Shown here: in pieces, positions 53,312 through 61,516 of the stretch
How the letters are laid out: each line of letters opens with the position of its first letter
Position numbering within the stretch: position 1 is the first letter of the stretch
From: Neolewinella marina
GTDB lineage: Bacteria > Bacteroidota > Bacteroidia > Chitinophagales > Saprospiraceae
Length of the DNA: 64,000 bases
Reading direction: 5' to 3'
NCBI RefSeq assembly: GCF_002631205.1
Contig: NZ_PDLO01000002.1
Location: forward strand, 124,001-188,000
Notes under the pieces: model-generated
Told to the model about the DNA's origin: nothing
Seen by the model: the letters and a program-made list of their open reading frames with translations, nothing else
The model's database searches: none
Translations under genes and position numbers: made by a program

Positions 53312-56290
53312 ATGGCTTTAGCTTGCACACTCCGGACCGGACAGGTTCGGGCTATACTCCTACGTGGGAGTTTCATCTTATTACTCACCCTGCTGGCCAC
53401 GATTACTAGTCTCTCTGCCGCGACGGCCTTTGGGCTCGTAACCAGCGAAATACCTTCCCTTACCGTATCCACTGAAGTGGAGCACGCCTACATCGTCAAT
53501 GGCGCGTTTGAAACCGACGAGCAATCCACCAGAATGACCTTCGCCGCTACCCAGACCAACGGTAGCAGCCTTCCTTCCTGGATCACCCTGAACCCCGAGA
53601 CGGGCATCTTTACCGTCCGGGCTCCCACCTCCACCCGCGGACAAGTGATCCAGGTCCGTGTTACCGCCACGGATGCCGGCGGCGCCAAAAAATCGGTCGA
53701 TTTCTCCGTTGTTGTTGACGACGAAAGTCTGGGTTGCACCCTGGACGCCAATACCGACCGTCTGGCGCGGGTGATCAACTGCGAGACCGGCAAGGCCCGC
53801 CTGCGGGGCTACAGCTCCACTGGTTCCTACCGGTGGACCGGGCCCAACGGATTCACTTCTACCTCCCAGGAACCCGACGTCACCGTTCCCGGGCTCTACG
53901 TACTCACTACCGGCGAAAGCGGTTGCGCCCGCAAAGTAGCCGTGGAGGTGAAAGCGGCCCCCGCGGGATGTAAGGAAGCTGAGAAAAACAAAATCCCCGT
54001 AGCGAAAATCGACGCCAATCAGTTCAGTGGCAAAGCGCCGCTGACGGTTAACTTCGACGGCCTGCTGTCCTACGACTCAGATGGCACCGTGGCAGACTAC
54101 CAATGGAGTTGGGAAGGCGCCACCGCCGCCGGTCCGACCCCTACCGCTACCTTTGAAGCGGGAACCCACAAGGTGGTTCTCACCGTAACGGACAACACGG
54201 GTGCCAAATCCACCGACTACGTAACGGTAGAGGTAGCCAATTCCGACTACGTACGCTACCGCTCCTACTGGCTGGAAGCCGAGTGTGCTGAAATCGGTGG
54301 GAAATGGTCCACCGGAAAGAGCAGCAGCGCTTCCGAGGGAAGCTACGTGTTTGCCAAGGGAGAATCTACCTCCTCGGCTCCTTCGGACGTACCGGAGAAC
54401 CGCATTCGTTTCACCCTGACCAACGCCGAGGCGGGCAACTTCTTCCTGTTCGCCCGGGTAGATGCCGCCAGCAACCTGAACGATTCGTACTGGGTGCGGG
54501 TAAACGGCAAATCCTGGATCGAGTGGAACTCCGGGATTGAGTCCGGCCGTGGATTCCAGTGGAACGAAATGTTCGGCCAACAACTGTACCTCAACGACGG
54601 CACCAACACCCTCGACTTTGCTTTCCGCGAAGCGGATGCCCGGCTCGATAAAATCCACCTGAACCAACAGAACCGTAAGCCCAGCGGTACGGGTGAAGCG
54701 GCCGACAATTGCTACGCTCCGGCTAACACGCCCCCCGTTGCTGTAGCCTCCGCGTCCACCTATTCGGGCGTTGCCCCGCTGGCGGTAATGCTGGATGCCG
54801 GAAAATCGACCGACAACGACGGCAAGATCGTCGAGTACAACTGGTCGTGGACCGGAGGATCAGCCAGTGGAGTTACTCCCGAGACTACCCTCTCCGCCGG
54901 CACCTACAAAGTGACCCTGACGGTGAAGGACGATGACGGGGCCACGGCTTCCAATGTCATCACCATCCAGGTGGCCGATGAGCCGGTATCCAACAACAAT
55001 TCGATCTGGCTCGAAGCGGAATGCGCCGCGGTAGGCTCCACCTGGGCCACCAAAAAATCGACTTCCGCATCGGGCGAATCCTACGTGATTGCGAACGGTA
55101 AGAACTCCTACAACAGCGCACCCGCCGACGTACCCGAGAACCGTATCCGCTTCACCTTCGACAGCCCCGGAAAGGGACTCTATAAGGTATTTGCCCGCAT
55201 CAGTGCCCCCACCAACGGAGACGACTCCTTCTGGGTCCGCATCAATGGTGGCTCCTGGATCAAGTGGTACCAGGGCATTGTCCAGGGCGGAGGTTTCAAC
55301 TGGAACCGCCTGCCGGGCAACTCCCACCAACTGGAGGCCGGCACGAACACCATCGACTTCGCCTTCCGGGAGGACGGTGCGATGCTCGACAAACTGTACC
55401 TGACCGGATCCAACACCGTACCCTCGGGAATGGGCGGTACCGCAACGAACTGCCAGACGGCGGCGACCGAAACCGTGTACACCCACTGGCTGGAAGCCGA
55501 ATGCGCCCAGGTAGGTAAGGGCTGGGAACAAAACCTCAGCTCCGGCGCCTCCAACGGCAAGTATATCGTCTTCACCGGCAACAATCAGACCAACGAACCC
55601 GCCGCTGATGACCTCAGCCAGCAGGTGAAGTTCACCGCCTACGCCCAGGGCAGCGGCACCTTCCACCTCTACCTCCGCCTGGATGCGCCCGACCTGGGCA
55701 GCAACTCGATCTGGGTTAAGGTTGACGAAGGAAAGTGGATGAAACTCTGGACCGAAATCGGCGGCAACAACCTGCTGACGAATGGCTTCGAATGGCGGCG
55801 CATGAACGACGACGGCAAGGCCGTTTCCTTCACCCTGAACGCCGGCAACCACACGGTGACCATCGCCAACCGGGAGGCCGGGCTCAAACTGGACAAAGTA
55901 GCCTTCTCCCTGTCCAGCGCCGTGCCCACCAATATGGGAGGCAGTGCCGCCAACTGCAGTGCTCAGTCCCAGGCCATGGCTTCCTCCAGCAAGTCCATGA
56001 CCCAGTCCACCACCCAGCCGGAAGCCGCGGCTGAGGTAGCCGAGGGCGTGACCGTCTACCCCAACCCCGCCGTGGAAAACATCAATATTGCCCTGAGCAG
56101 CGACTACGAGGGAGACGTCCGCCTGACCATCATCGACGTGAACGGCCGCGAGGTAAGCACCTCTATCCATAATAAGGTGGGTGAGCTGCTGAGCGTCGAC
56201 CTGAGCGTCCGGGACCTGCCGAGCGGCCTGTACCGGGTGCGCATCATTGAAGGTGAGAACCAGCGGGTGCAGTCCTTCGTGCGCCTCTAG
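53312..56290 (+). CDS. T9SS mosaic protein with three EAEC modules, 992 aa
   Basis: Fourth paralogue, without propeller or ENLTK domains. Signal about 1-38. Cadherin/He_PIG-like 42-143; Ig-like 144-215 with the CTLDANTDRLARVIN and YRWTGPNGF motifs also found in the giant protein; PKD 225-312; EAEC type I modules from residues 319 and 565 with a PKD between; type II from 725. A Gln/Ser-rich linker leads to the T9SS type A sorting domain (VYPNPAVE ... FVRL). Domain order resembles the 3' third of the giant protein, so it could be a shortened copy. Substrate unknown; carbohydrate or surface binding is inferred only from domain types. Confidence 0.88.
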   Translation: MALACTLRTGQVRAILLRGSFILLLTLLATITSLSAATAFGLVTSEIPSLTVSTEVEHAYIVNGAFETDEQSTRMTFAATQTNGSSLPSWITLNPETGIFTVRAPTSTRGQVIQVRVTATDAGGAKKSVDFSVVVDDESLGCTLDANTDRLARVINCETGKARLRGYSSTGSYRWTGPNGFTSTSQEPDVTVPGLYVLTTGESGCARKVAVEVKAAPAGCKEAEKNKIPVAKIDANQFSGKAPLTVNFDGLLSYDSDGTVADYQWSWEGATAAGPTPTATFEAGTHKVVLTVTDNTGAKSTDYVTVEVANSDYVRYRSYWLEAECAEIGGKWSTGKSSSASEGSYVFAKGESTSSAPSDVPENRIRFTLTNAEAGNFFLFARVDAASNLNDSYWVRVNGKSWIEWNSGIESGRGFQWNEMFGQQLYLNDGTNTLDFAFREADARLDKIHLNQQNRKPSGTGEAADNCYAPANTPPVAVASASTYSGVAPLAVMLDAGKSTDNDGKIVEYNWSWTGGSASGVTPETTLSAGTYKVTLTVKDDDGATASNVITIQVADEPVSNNNSIWLEAECAAVGSTWATKKSTSASGESYVIANGKNSYNSAPADVPENRIRFTFDSPGKGLYKVFARISAPTNGDDSFWVRINGGSWIKWYQGIVQGGGFNWNRLPGNSHQLEAGTNTIDFAFREDGAMLDKLYLTGSNTVPSGMGGTATNCQTAATETVYTHWLEAECAQVGKGWEQNLSSGASNGKYIVFTGNNQTNEPAADDLSQQVKFTAYAQGSGTFHLYLRLDAPDLGSNSIWVKVDEGKWMKLWTEIGGNNLLTNGFEWRRMNDDGKAVSFTLNAGNHTVTIANREAGLKLDKVAFSLSSAVPTNMGGSAANCSAQSQAMASSSKSMTQSTTQPEAAAEVAEGVTVYPNPAVENINIALSSDYEGDVRLTIIDVNGREVSTSIHNKVGELLSVDLSVRDLPSGLYRVRIIEGENQRVQSFVRL

Positions 56291-56318
56291 TTTCCGCCAA
56301 CGTATTAGTTTTGTGATC

Positions 56319-56350
56319 CGCAGGGCCAGGTGCATACACCTGGCCCTGCG
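56319..56350 (+). terminator. Perfect 14-bp hairpin downstream of the 992-aa gene
   Basis: Arms 56319-56332 and 56337-56350, loop CATA. The tail is only TCGTT, so the T tract is weak. It ends 15 bases before the gmhA start. Confidence 0.6.
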
Positions 56351-56365
56351 TCGTTAATCCCCCGC

Positions 56366-56947
56366 ATGACCCGACAACGCATCGAAGCGGCCATTGCCGT
56401 AAAGCAGGCCATACTGGCCGACCAGGACCTCCTGGACCGCCTGCAGGCGGCCACGGAAGCCTGTGTAGCCACCTTCCGGCGGGGCGGCAAGGTGCTCTTC
56501 TGCGGCAACGGTGGCTCCGCCGCCGACGCCCAGCACCTGGCCGCAGAACTCAGCGGTCGCTTTTACCTCGACCGGCCGCCGCTCTTCGCCGAGGCCATGC
56601 ACGTCAATACCAGCTTCCTCACCGCCGTCGCCAACGACTACGGTTACGACCACGCCTTCTCCCGCCTCACCACCGCCATGGGCCGCCCGGGCGACGTGCT
56701 CTTCCTGCTCAGCACCAGCGGCAACAGCCGCAACGTGCTGGCGGCGGCCGTGGCCGGTAAAAAAGCCGGCTGCACCCTCATCGCCATGACGGGCCGCAGC
56801 GGCGGCGAACTCGGCGAACTGGTCGACATCCTGATCAACATCCCGAGCCGGGACACCCCCCGCATCCAGGAAGGCCACATGCTGCTGGGCCACATCCTGT
56901 GCGAGGACGTAGAACGCCACCTCTTCGGACCAAGCTCCCAAGCATGA
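56366..56947 (+). CDS. gmhA: Phosphoheptose isomerase (SIS domain)
   Basis: A 193-aa sugar isomerase converting sedoheptulose 7-phosphate to D-glycero-D-manno-heptose 7-phosphate for lipopolysaccharide. The SIS fold has GNGGSAADAQHLAAELSGRF, NDYGYDHAF and STSGNSRNV; EGHMLLGHILCEDVE carries the His/Glu typical of GmhA. Length matches the family. Start ATG 56366 follows the hairpin; the alternative upstream ATG lies inside it. Its TGA overlaps the maf start by four bases, so the two are translationally coupled. Confidence 0.9.
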   Translation: MTRQRIEAAIAVKQAILADQDLLDRLQAATEACVATFRRGGKVLFCGNGGSAADAQHLAAELSGRFYLDRPPLFAEAMHVNTSFLTAVANDYGYDHAFSRLTTAMGRPGDVLFLLSTSGNSRNVLAAAVAGKKAGCTLIAMTGRSGGELGELVDILINIPSRDTPRIQEGHMLLGHILCEDVERHLFGPSSQA

Positions 56948-57522
56948 TGCTCCCCCCTGACCTGAAACTGATCCTGGCCAGCAAATCACCCCGCCGCAGC
57001 TACCTGCTGGAACAGGCCGGCATCCCCTTCACCATCCGCACCGCCGAGGTGGAGGAAATATACCCCCCGGAAACTCCCGTGCTGGAGGTGGCCCCTTACC
57101 TCGCCCGGCTGAAGGCCGAAGCCGCCGATCACCTGCTGGAATCCGACCGGGAGGTGCTGCTGACGGCCGACAGCGTCGTCATCCTGGACAATGAGATTTT
57201 CGGCAAACCCCGCGACCGCCAAGATGCCATTGCCACCATCGGCCGCCTATCCGGCCAGCGGCATACCGTGGTGACGGGCTGCTGCCTCCGGTCGCGCCAC
57301 AAGCAGATCGTCTTCAGCGGCATCGCCCAGGTATACATGCACGACATCGCCCCCACGGAAATTGAAGCCTACGTGGACCGCTACCAGCCCTACGACAAGG
57401 CCGGGGCCTACGCCATCCAGGAATGGATCGGGCTGGCGAAAATCCGGCGTATTGAAGGCACCTACCCTACCATTATGGGACTGCCCGTGGACCTCGTCTA
57501 CGAGCGGCTCCTCAACTTTTAG
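56944..57522 (+). CDS. maf: Maf-family nucleoside triphosphate pyrophosphatase
   Basis: A 192-aa house-cleaning enzyme that hydrolyses dTTP/UTP or related nucleotides to monophosphates. Motifs ASKSPRRSYLLEQAGIPF, ADSVVIL and FGKPRDRQDA are characteristic. The ATG at 56944 overlaps the gmhA stop (ATGA); an adjacent ATG at 56947 is also possible. Which nucleotide is preferred cannot be read from the sequence with certainty. Confidence 0.92.
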   Translation: MMLPPDLKLILASKSPRRSYLLEQAGIPFTIRTAEVEEIYPPETPVLEVAPYLARLKAEAADHLLESDREVLLTADSVVILDNEIFGKPRDRQDAIATIGRLSGQRHTVVTGCCLRSRHKQIVFSGIAQVYMHDIAPTEIEAYVDRYQPYDKAGAYAIQEWIGLAKIRRIEGTYPTIMGLPVDLVYERLLNF

Positions 57523-57615
57523 GGCTACCGGGCTGGAAAAAAACGGGGACGCCCACCCCGGGAATTACTGGTCATTTTCCTGGCACCCGCGACCGCGCCG
57601 CCGGATCGCGCTTAT

Positions 57616-57642
57616 TTGACCGGACAAATTATAGTATCTTCG
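57616..57642 (+). promoter_or_regulatory. Candidate promoter of the PpiD-like gene (TTG, 16-base spacer, TATCTTCG)
   Basis: TTG at 57616-57618 and TATCTTCG at 57635-57642; the spacer is somewhat short for the Bacteroidota pattern. The ATG is 43 bases downstream. Confidence 0.45.
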
Positions 57643-57685
57643 CGGCCCATCCGTAAAGGGTGGAGACAAACGTATAAGCTGACTT

Positions 57686-59839
57686 ATGGCACTGATTGGT
57701 AAGATTCGAAACAACCCTCTCCTGGTACTCCTCTTCATCGGGGGTGGTATCCTTCTGTTCGTGTTATCCGACATCATGAACAGCGGCAGCAGCGGCCCCA
57801 TCGGGCCGGCCGAAGCCATGATGGCCCGGGTGGGTGAAATCGAGATCGAGCGCAATGATTTTGAGCGTACCCTTTCGGTAGCCGGCAGCTCGGCCGACGC
57901 TTACCAAAGCCGGGAGAACCTGTGGCGCTACTACCTGACGGAAAGCCTGCTCCGCAACGAAACGGAACTGCTCGGCCTGGAGGTAACCCGCCCGGAACTC
58001 GAGGAGCTGACCTACGGCCCCCGTTACAGCCCCGTCATTCGCCAGTCCTACGGCGATCCGCAGACCGGACAGGTGAATGCCCAGCTGCTCAACAGCGTAC
58101 GCACCCGCATCCAGGAAAACAGCATCACCGAGGCCATCGAAGCCGGTGAACTGCCCCCCAACTTCGTCGACATCTGGAAGTACCAGAACCGCCAGGTAAG
58201 CACCCAGCGGCTGCAGGAAAAACTGAGCGCCCTGGTCTCCAAGGCCATGTACGCCCCGAGCTGGATGGCCCAGAAATACGCCGATGAAATGTCGGCCAAC
58301 CGCCGCGTAGCCGTGGTGCGCATCCCCTTCGATGAACTGGACAACGACGCGGTGGAAGTGACCGACGCCGACGTGCAGCGCTTCATCGAGGAGAACGAGA
58401 GCCAGTTCAACAACCTGGAAGAAACCCGGCAGCTGGCCTACGTTTCCTTCGACGTGAACGCCACCCCGGAAGACTCCGCCGCCGTGCGCAGCCTGCTCGA
58501 GGAGGCCGCCGAGGAATGGCGCAATACGCCCAGCCGCGACGACAGCCTCTTTGCCCTGACCGCCAATGGTTCCTACACCGGCACCTACCTGACCGAAGCC
58601 GAACTGGCTCCTTCCGTGGCCGACGTGGTCATGAATGAAATGGAGATCGGCGAGGTGTACGGCCCCTTCACCGAAGGATCCATCATGGCCCTGGTGAAGC
58701 TCATCGACCGTCGCCCCATGGCCGACAGCGTCACCATCCGCCGCATTGTCCGCAACGCCACCATCCCCACTCAGTTTACCGAGGCCAACCGGCTGATCGA
58801 CAGCCTGCAGAACGTGCTTTCCGCTAACCCCGGACAGTTTGCCCAGCTCGCCGGCGAATTCAATCGCGACCCCCGCAGCCTGGCCACCAATGGCGTACTG
58901 GAAAATGTGACCCCCGGCGAACTCCAGCCCCCGGTCAACCGCCTGGCCTTCGTGACGGGTGAAACCGGCCGCTTCTACAAGGTGCGTACCCAGACCGGCG
59001 TTCAGCTGGTAGAGATCGTGCGCCGCAGCAGCACCACCACCCCCCGCGCCAAAGTGGCCTACGCTACCGAATCGATGATCCCGAGCAAGGACACTGAGGA
59101 CAATGCCCGGGCCCGCGCCGAGCAATTCCTGGCCGGCAAGTCCAGCCTGGAAGAACTGAAGTCCGCCGCCCAGGCAGAAGGCTACACCGTAGGCACCACC
59201 GGCCCCCTGGGTATTGGCACCTTCAACATCCCCGCCATGGGTAACGGACAGGACGTCCGCGAGATGATCTGCTGGGCCTTTGGTGCCGACAAGGGCGACG
59301 TGAGCGGATTCGTCTACACCTTCACCGATCCCAACTTCTTCTACGAGAACAAGTACGTGGTCGTTGGACTGGAGAACATCCTGGCCGAGGGCGTTCCGCC
59401 GGTGGCTGCCCTCCGCGAGACCGTCACCCCCGCCGTCCGCAACCAGCTCAAAGGTGAAAAGCTTGCTTCCGAGCTCTCCGGTCAGGACCTGGCCGCCGCG
59501 GCCAGCCGCTACTCGGTTCCCGTTGACACCCTCAACGCCGTAAACTTCACCCAGTCCTCCCTGGCCCAGGGCATCGGTGCCGAGCCCAAGGTGATCGCCG
59601 CGGCCGCTACGGTGGCCACCGGAACCGTAAGCCAGCCCATCGTCGGCCGCAACGGCGTGTACCTGGTCATGCCCCTCTCCGACGCCCCTACCGGCGCGAG
59701 TGGAAACCTGCCCGGCGCCCGCCAGGTCATCAATGCCAACAGCCGGAACCGCGTGCCCCAGCAGCTGCTGACGGCTCTGCGCAACGAAATTGAGGTGGAG
59801 GACCAGCGGGTCAACACCGAGTGCAGCGGACTGCGTTAA
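57686..59839 (+). CDS. SurA/PpiD-like peptidyl-prolyl isomerase, membrane-anchored foldase
   Basis: A 717-aa protein anchored by one N-terminal membrane helix (about 12-31, LLVLLFIGGGILLFVLSDIM), facing the periplasm. The SurA N-terminal-like chaperone region (about 40-220) is followed by parvulin/PPIC-type regions: about 290-350 (EIGEVYGPFTEGSIMALVKLIDRRP) and about 360-450 (FAQLAGEFNRDPRSLATNGVL). This matches the PpiD/SurA-like foldases of Bacteroidota that assist outer-membrane protein maturation. The PPIase activity is inferred from the family. A TPR-free architecture and normal length. Confidence 0.88.
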   Translation: MALIGKIRNNPLLVLLFIGGGILLFVLSDIMNSGSSGPIGPAEAMMARVGEIEIERNDFERTLSVAGSSADAYQSRENLWRYYLTESLLRNETELLGLEVTRPELEELTYGPRYSPVIRQSYGDPQTGQVNAQLLNSVRTRIQENSITEAIEAGELPPNFVDIWKYQNRQVSTQRLQEKLSALVSKAMYAPSWMAQKYADEMSANRRVAVVRIPFDELDNDAVEVTDADVQRFIEENESQFNNLEETRQLAYVSFDVNATPEDSAAVRSLLEEAAEEWRNTPSRDDSLFALTANGSYTGTYLTEAELAPSVADVVMNEMEIGEVYGPFTEGSIMALVKLIDRRPMADSVTIRRIVRNATIPTQFTEANRLIDSLQNVLSANPGQFAQLAGEFNRDPRSLATNGVLENVTPGELQPPVNRLAFVTGETGRFYKVRTQTGVQLVEIVRRSSTTTPRAKVAYATESMIPSKDTEDNARARAEQFLAGKSSLEELKSAAQAEGYTVGTTGPLGIGTFNIPAMGNGQDVREMICWAFGADKGDVSGFVYTFTDPNFFYENKYVVVGLENILAEGVPPVAALRETVTPAVRNQLKGEKLASELSGQDLAAAASRYSVPVDTLNAVNFTQSSLAQGIGAEPKVIAAAATVATGTVSQPIVGRNGVYLVMPLSDAPTGASGNLPGARQVINANSRNRVPQQLLTALRNEIEVEDQRVNTECSGLR

Positions 59840-59865
59840 ATCACCCCAGCCGCCGGGATTATTTC

Positions 59866-59873
59866 TAGTTTTG
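59866..59873 (+). promoter_or_regulatory. -7 element (TAGTTTTG)
   Basis: Exact TAnnTTTG match, 21 bases before the small ORF, so the small gene and lptC may be transcribed separately from the foldase gene. Confidence 0.45.
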
Positions 59874-59894
59874 GCGGGAAAAATTTGAGAAGAG

Positions 59895-60071
59895 ATGTCT
59901 GAAATCAAGCATGCCGGTACCAAGGGTTACATCCTCCTCGGTGGCTTCATTGCCTTTCTGTTGTTCGTGATCCTGGTGGTTTACCTCTACAAGGCCAACC
60001 AGGCGTTCGTGCCCGAACAGCCCGACCTCTACGGTCAGCTGCAGGCCGCGTTCTCCTCCCGGTGGGGCTGA
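59895..60071 (+). CDS. Small single-pass membrane protein, 58 aa, unknown
   Basis: Too short for the usual gene-length cut-off, but its reading frame is clean. The sequence begins MSEIKHAGTKG, has one strongly hydrophobic helix (about 11-31, ILLGGFIAFLLFVILVVYLY) and a hydrophilic C-terminus ending FSSRWG. The TGA overlaps the lptC GTG start by 10 bases, and an exact -7 element lies 21 bases upstream. It is likely co-expressed with lptC. No family is recognised; an accessory to the lipopolysaccharide transport or PpiD-like protein would be a guess. Confidence 0.7.
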   Translation: MSEIKHAGTKGYILLGGFIAFLLFVILVVYLYKANQAFVPEQPDLYGQLQAAFSSRWG

Positions 60072-60604
60072 TCCGCGGGCTCACCCTCTGTTTGCTGTTG
60101 ACGGGCTGCGTCAACGACCCTGCTGAAGTTGCCCGGCTGGAAGAAACCCTTAACGACCAGGTGGAACTGGCCGAAGGCGTCCGCATCCTGTATAGCGATT
60201 CGGCCCGCGTGCGCCTCGTACTCGAGGCACCCCGGATGCTCAACCACCTGACGCCGGCCGACCCCCGGCAGGAGTTCCCCGATGGGGTAACCGCTTACTT
60301 CCTGGACGAGAACCAGGACACCAGCAGCACCCTGGTGGCACAGTACGGAGTGTACCGCCGCCGCAACAACCTCATCACCGTCAGCGACAGCGTGGTCTGG
60401 CAATCGGCCACCCAGCAGCGACTGGAGACCGAGGAATTGAACTGGGACGAGCAGCGCGAACTGATCTACACGAACAAGTTCGTCGTCCTGACCCAGCCCG
60501 ACTACATCATCACCGGATACGGCCTGGAAAGCGACCCCAACTTTACCAATGCGCGGGTGCTGCAGGTCGACGGGCGCATCCCCGTCAACCGGCCGGCCAA
60601 CTGA
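60062..60604 (+). CDS. lptC: LPS export protein LptC, lipoprotein form
   Basis: A 180-aa periplasmic protein of the lipopolysaccharide transport bridge. It has a lipobox (LCLLLTGC), so it is probably lipid-anchored, where the enterobacterial protein is single-pass; lipoprotein-type LptC is usual in Bacteroidota. The mature part has beta-jellyroll signatures (ILYSDSARVRLVLEAPRM, YRRRNNLITVSDSVVW, DEQRELIYTNKFVVLTQPDYIITGYGLES). Start is GTG 60062, overlapping the preceding small gene by ten bases. No LptA/B/F/G adjoins it. Confidence 0.85.
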   Translation: MGLIRGLTLCLLLTGCVNDPAEVARLEETLNDQVELAEGVRILYSDSARVRLVLEAPRMLNHLTPADPRQEFPDGVTAYFLDENQDTSSTLVAQYGVYRRRNNLITVSDSVVWQSATQQRLETEELNWDEQRELIYTNKFVVLTQPDYIITGYGLESDPNFTNARVLQVDGRIPVNRPAN

Positions 60605-60612
60605 TATTTCCG

Positions 60613-60620
60613 TAGCTTTG
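60613..60620 (+). promoter_or_regulatory. -7 element of the LytTR regulator gene (TAGCTTTG)
   Basis: Exact TAnnTTTG match, 19 bases before the ATG and 8 bases after the lptC stop. Confidence 0.5.
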
Positions 60621-60639
60621 GAGGTATCATTCCGTCCGC

Positions 60640-61401
60640 ATGCTACTGAACGCCGTAATCATTGAAGACGAACGCAAAGGCCTCGTCAACCTCAAACAAA
60701 TGCTCAACCTCCACTGCCCCGACGTGGAGGTAATCGGCGACGCCGACGGGGTGGCTTCCGGCTGCGCCCTTTTCGCCCGCCCCGACATCCGGCCCGACGT
60801 GGCCTTTCTCGACATCAACCTGGGCGACGGCAAGGTCTTCCAGATGATTGAGCGGATCCAGCCCATCGATTTCGATATCATCTTCGTGACGGCCTACGAC
60901 CACTTCGCGATGAAGGCCTGTGAGTACTCCAGCATCGGGTACATCCTCAAGCCCATCGACCCCGACCGGCTGGTGGAGGCCGTATCCCGCGTCCGCCCCC
61001 GTCAGCTGGCCCGCACCGACGAGCGGCTCGAAGTGCTGCGGCAGTACCAAAACCAGCCCAACTCCTTCGAAAAGATGAGCATCGGCGGGGTCGACGGCAT
61101 CCACTTCGTCAAGATCCGCGACATCATCCGCCTGGAGGCCGAGGACAACTACACCCACCTCTACCTGGTGAACGGGCAGCGGATCACCGCCTCCAAGACC
61201 ATCAAGCTGTACGAGGACATGCTGGCCCCCTTCAACTTCTACCGGGTGCACAAGCGGCACGTGATCAACATGAACTACATGAAGAAATTCGTGAAGGGGG
61301 AAGGCGGTTACCTGGTCATGGACGACGATATGCGCATCGAGGTAAGCCGGCGGCGGCGATCCGCCTTCATGACGCAGCTACGAATGCTACAAGAATTATA
61401 G
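60640..61401 (+). CDS. LytTR-family response regulator
   Basis: A 253-aa transcription regulator. Receiver domain 1 to about 120: acidic pair IIEDE, phospho-acceptor Asp58 (AFLDINLG), Thr84 and Lys104 (LKPID). LytTR DNA-binding domain about 147-250: HFVKIRDIIRLEAEDNYTHLY, then FYRVHKRHVINMNYMKKFVKG. This is the AgrA/ComE/AlgR class, which regulates by binding pairs of direct repeats. It is followed by a promoter, a peptide gene and a kinase gene, a layout of a peptide-sensing two-component circuit. The partner kinase is probably the TPR kinase downstream, because kinases of that class usually pair with LytTR regulators. Confidence 0.93.
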   Translation: MLLNAVIIEDERKGLVNLKQMLNLHCPDVEVIGDADGVASGCALFARPDIRPDVAFLDINLGDGKVFQMIERIQPIDFDIIFVTAYDHFAMKACEYSSIGYILKPIDPDRLVEAVSRVRPRQLARTDERLEVLRQYQNQPNSFEKMSIGGVDGIHFVKIRDIIRLEAEDNYTHLYLVNGQRITASKTIKLYEDMLAPFNFYRVHKRHVINMNYMKKFVKGEGGYLVMDDDMRIEVSRRRRSAFMTQLRMLQEL

Positions 61402-61420
61402 TTAACTTACACATATTGCA

Positions 61421-61428
61421 TACATTTG
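61421..61428 (+). promoter_or_regulatory. -7 element of the double-glycine peptide gene (TACATTTG)
   Basis: Exact TAnnTTTG match in the gap after the LytTR gene. The surrounding 40 bases are AT-rich. The start site would fall near 61435, giving the peptide gene its own leader of about 80 bases. Confidence 0.55.
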
Positions 61429-61432
61429 GAGC

Positions 61433-61461
61433 GTTCACTCCTCAGGGCAACCTGAGTGGAC
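61433..61461 (+). ncRNA. Hairpin with GCAA tetraloop in the peptide mRNA leader
   Basis: 6-bp stem (61441-61446 with 61451-61456), GNRA-class loop GCAA (61447-61450), a 3-base bulge (61438-61440), and a second helix (61433-61437 with 61457-61461, one G-T pair). It begins at the predicted start of the peptide transcript and has no T tail, so it is more likely a leader element than a terminator of the regulator gene. Confidence 0.45.
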
Positions 61462-61516
61462 CGTTCCTTACGGATCGCCCATTGTCCATTAACCAAGTAC
61501 AAAGACACCCTTCCCC

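Noticed and set aside
61398-61440. LytTR-type direct repeats upstream of the peptide gene
   Set aside because: Two GTT cores are present (61401-61403, 61433-61435), but they are 32 bases apart and flanking bases do not fit the known consensus.
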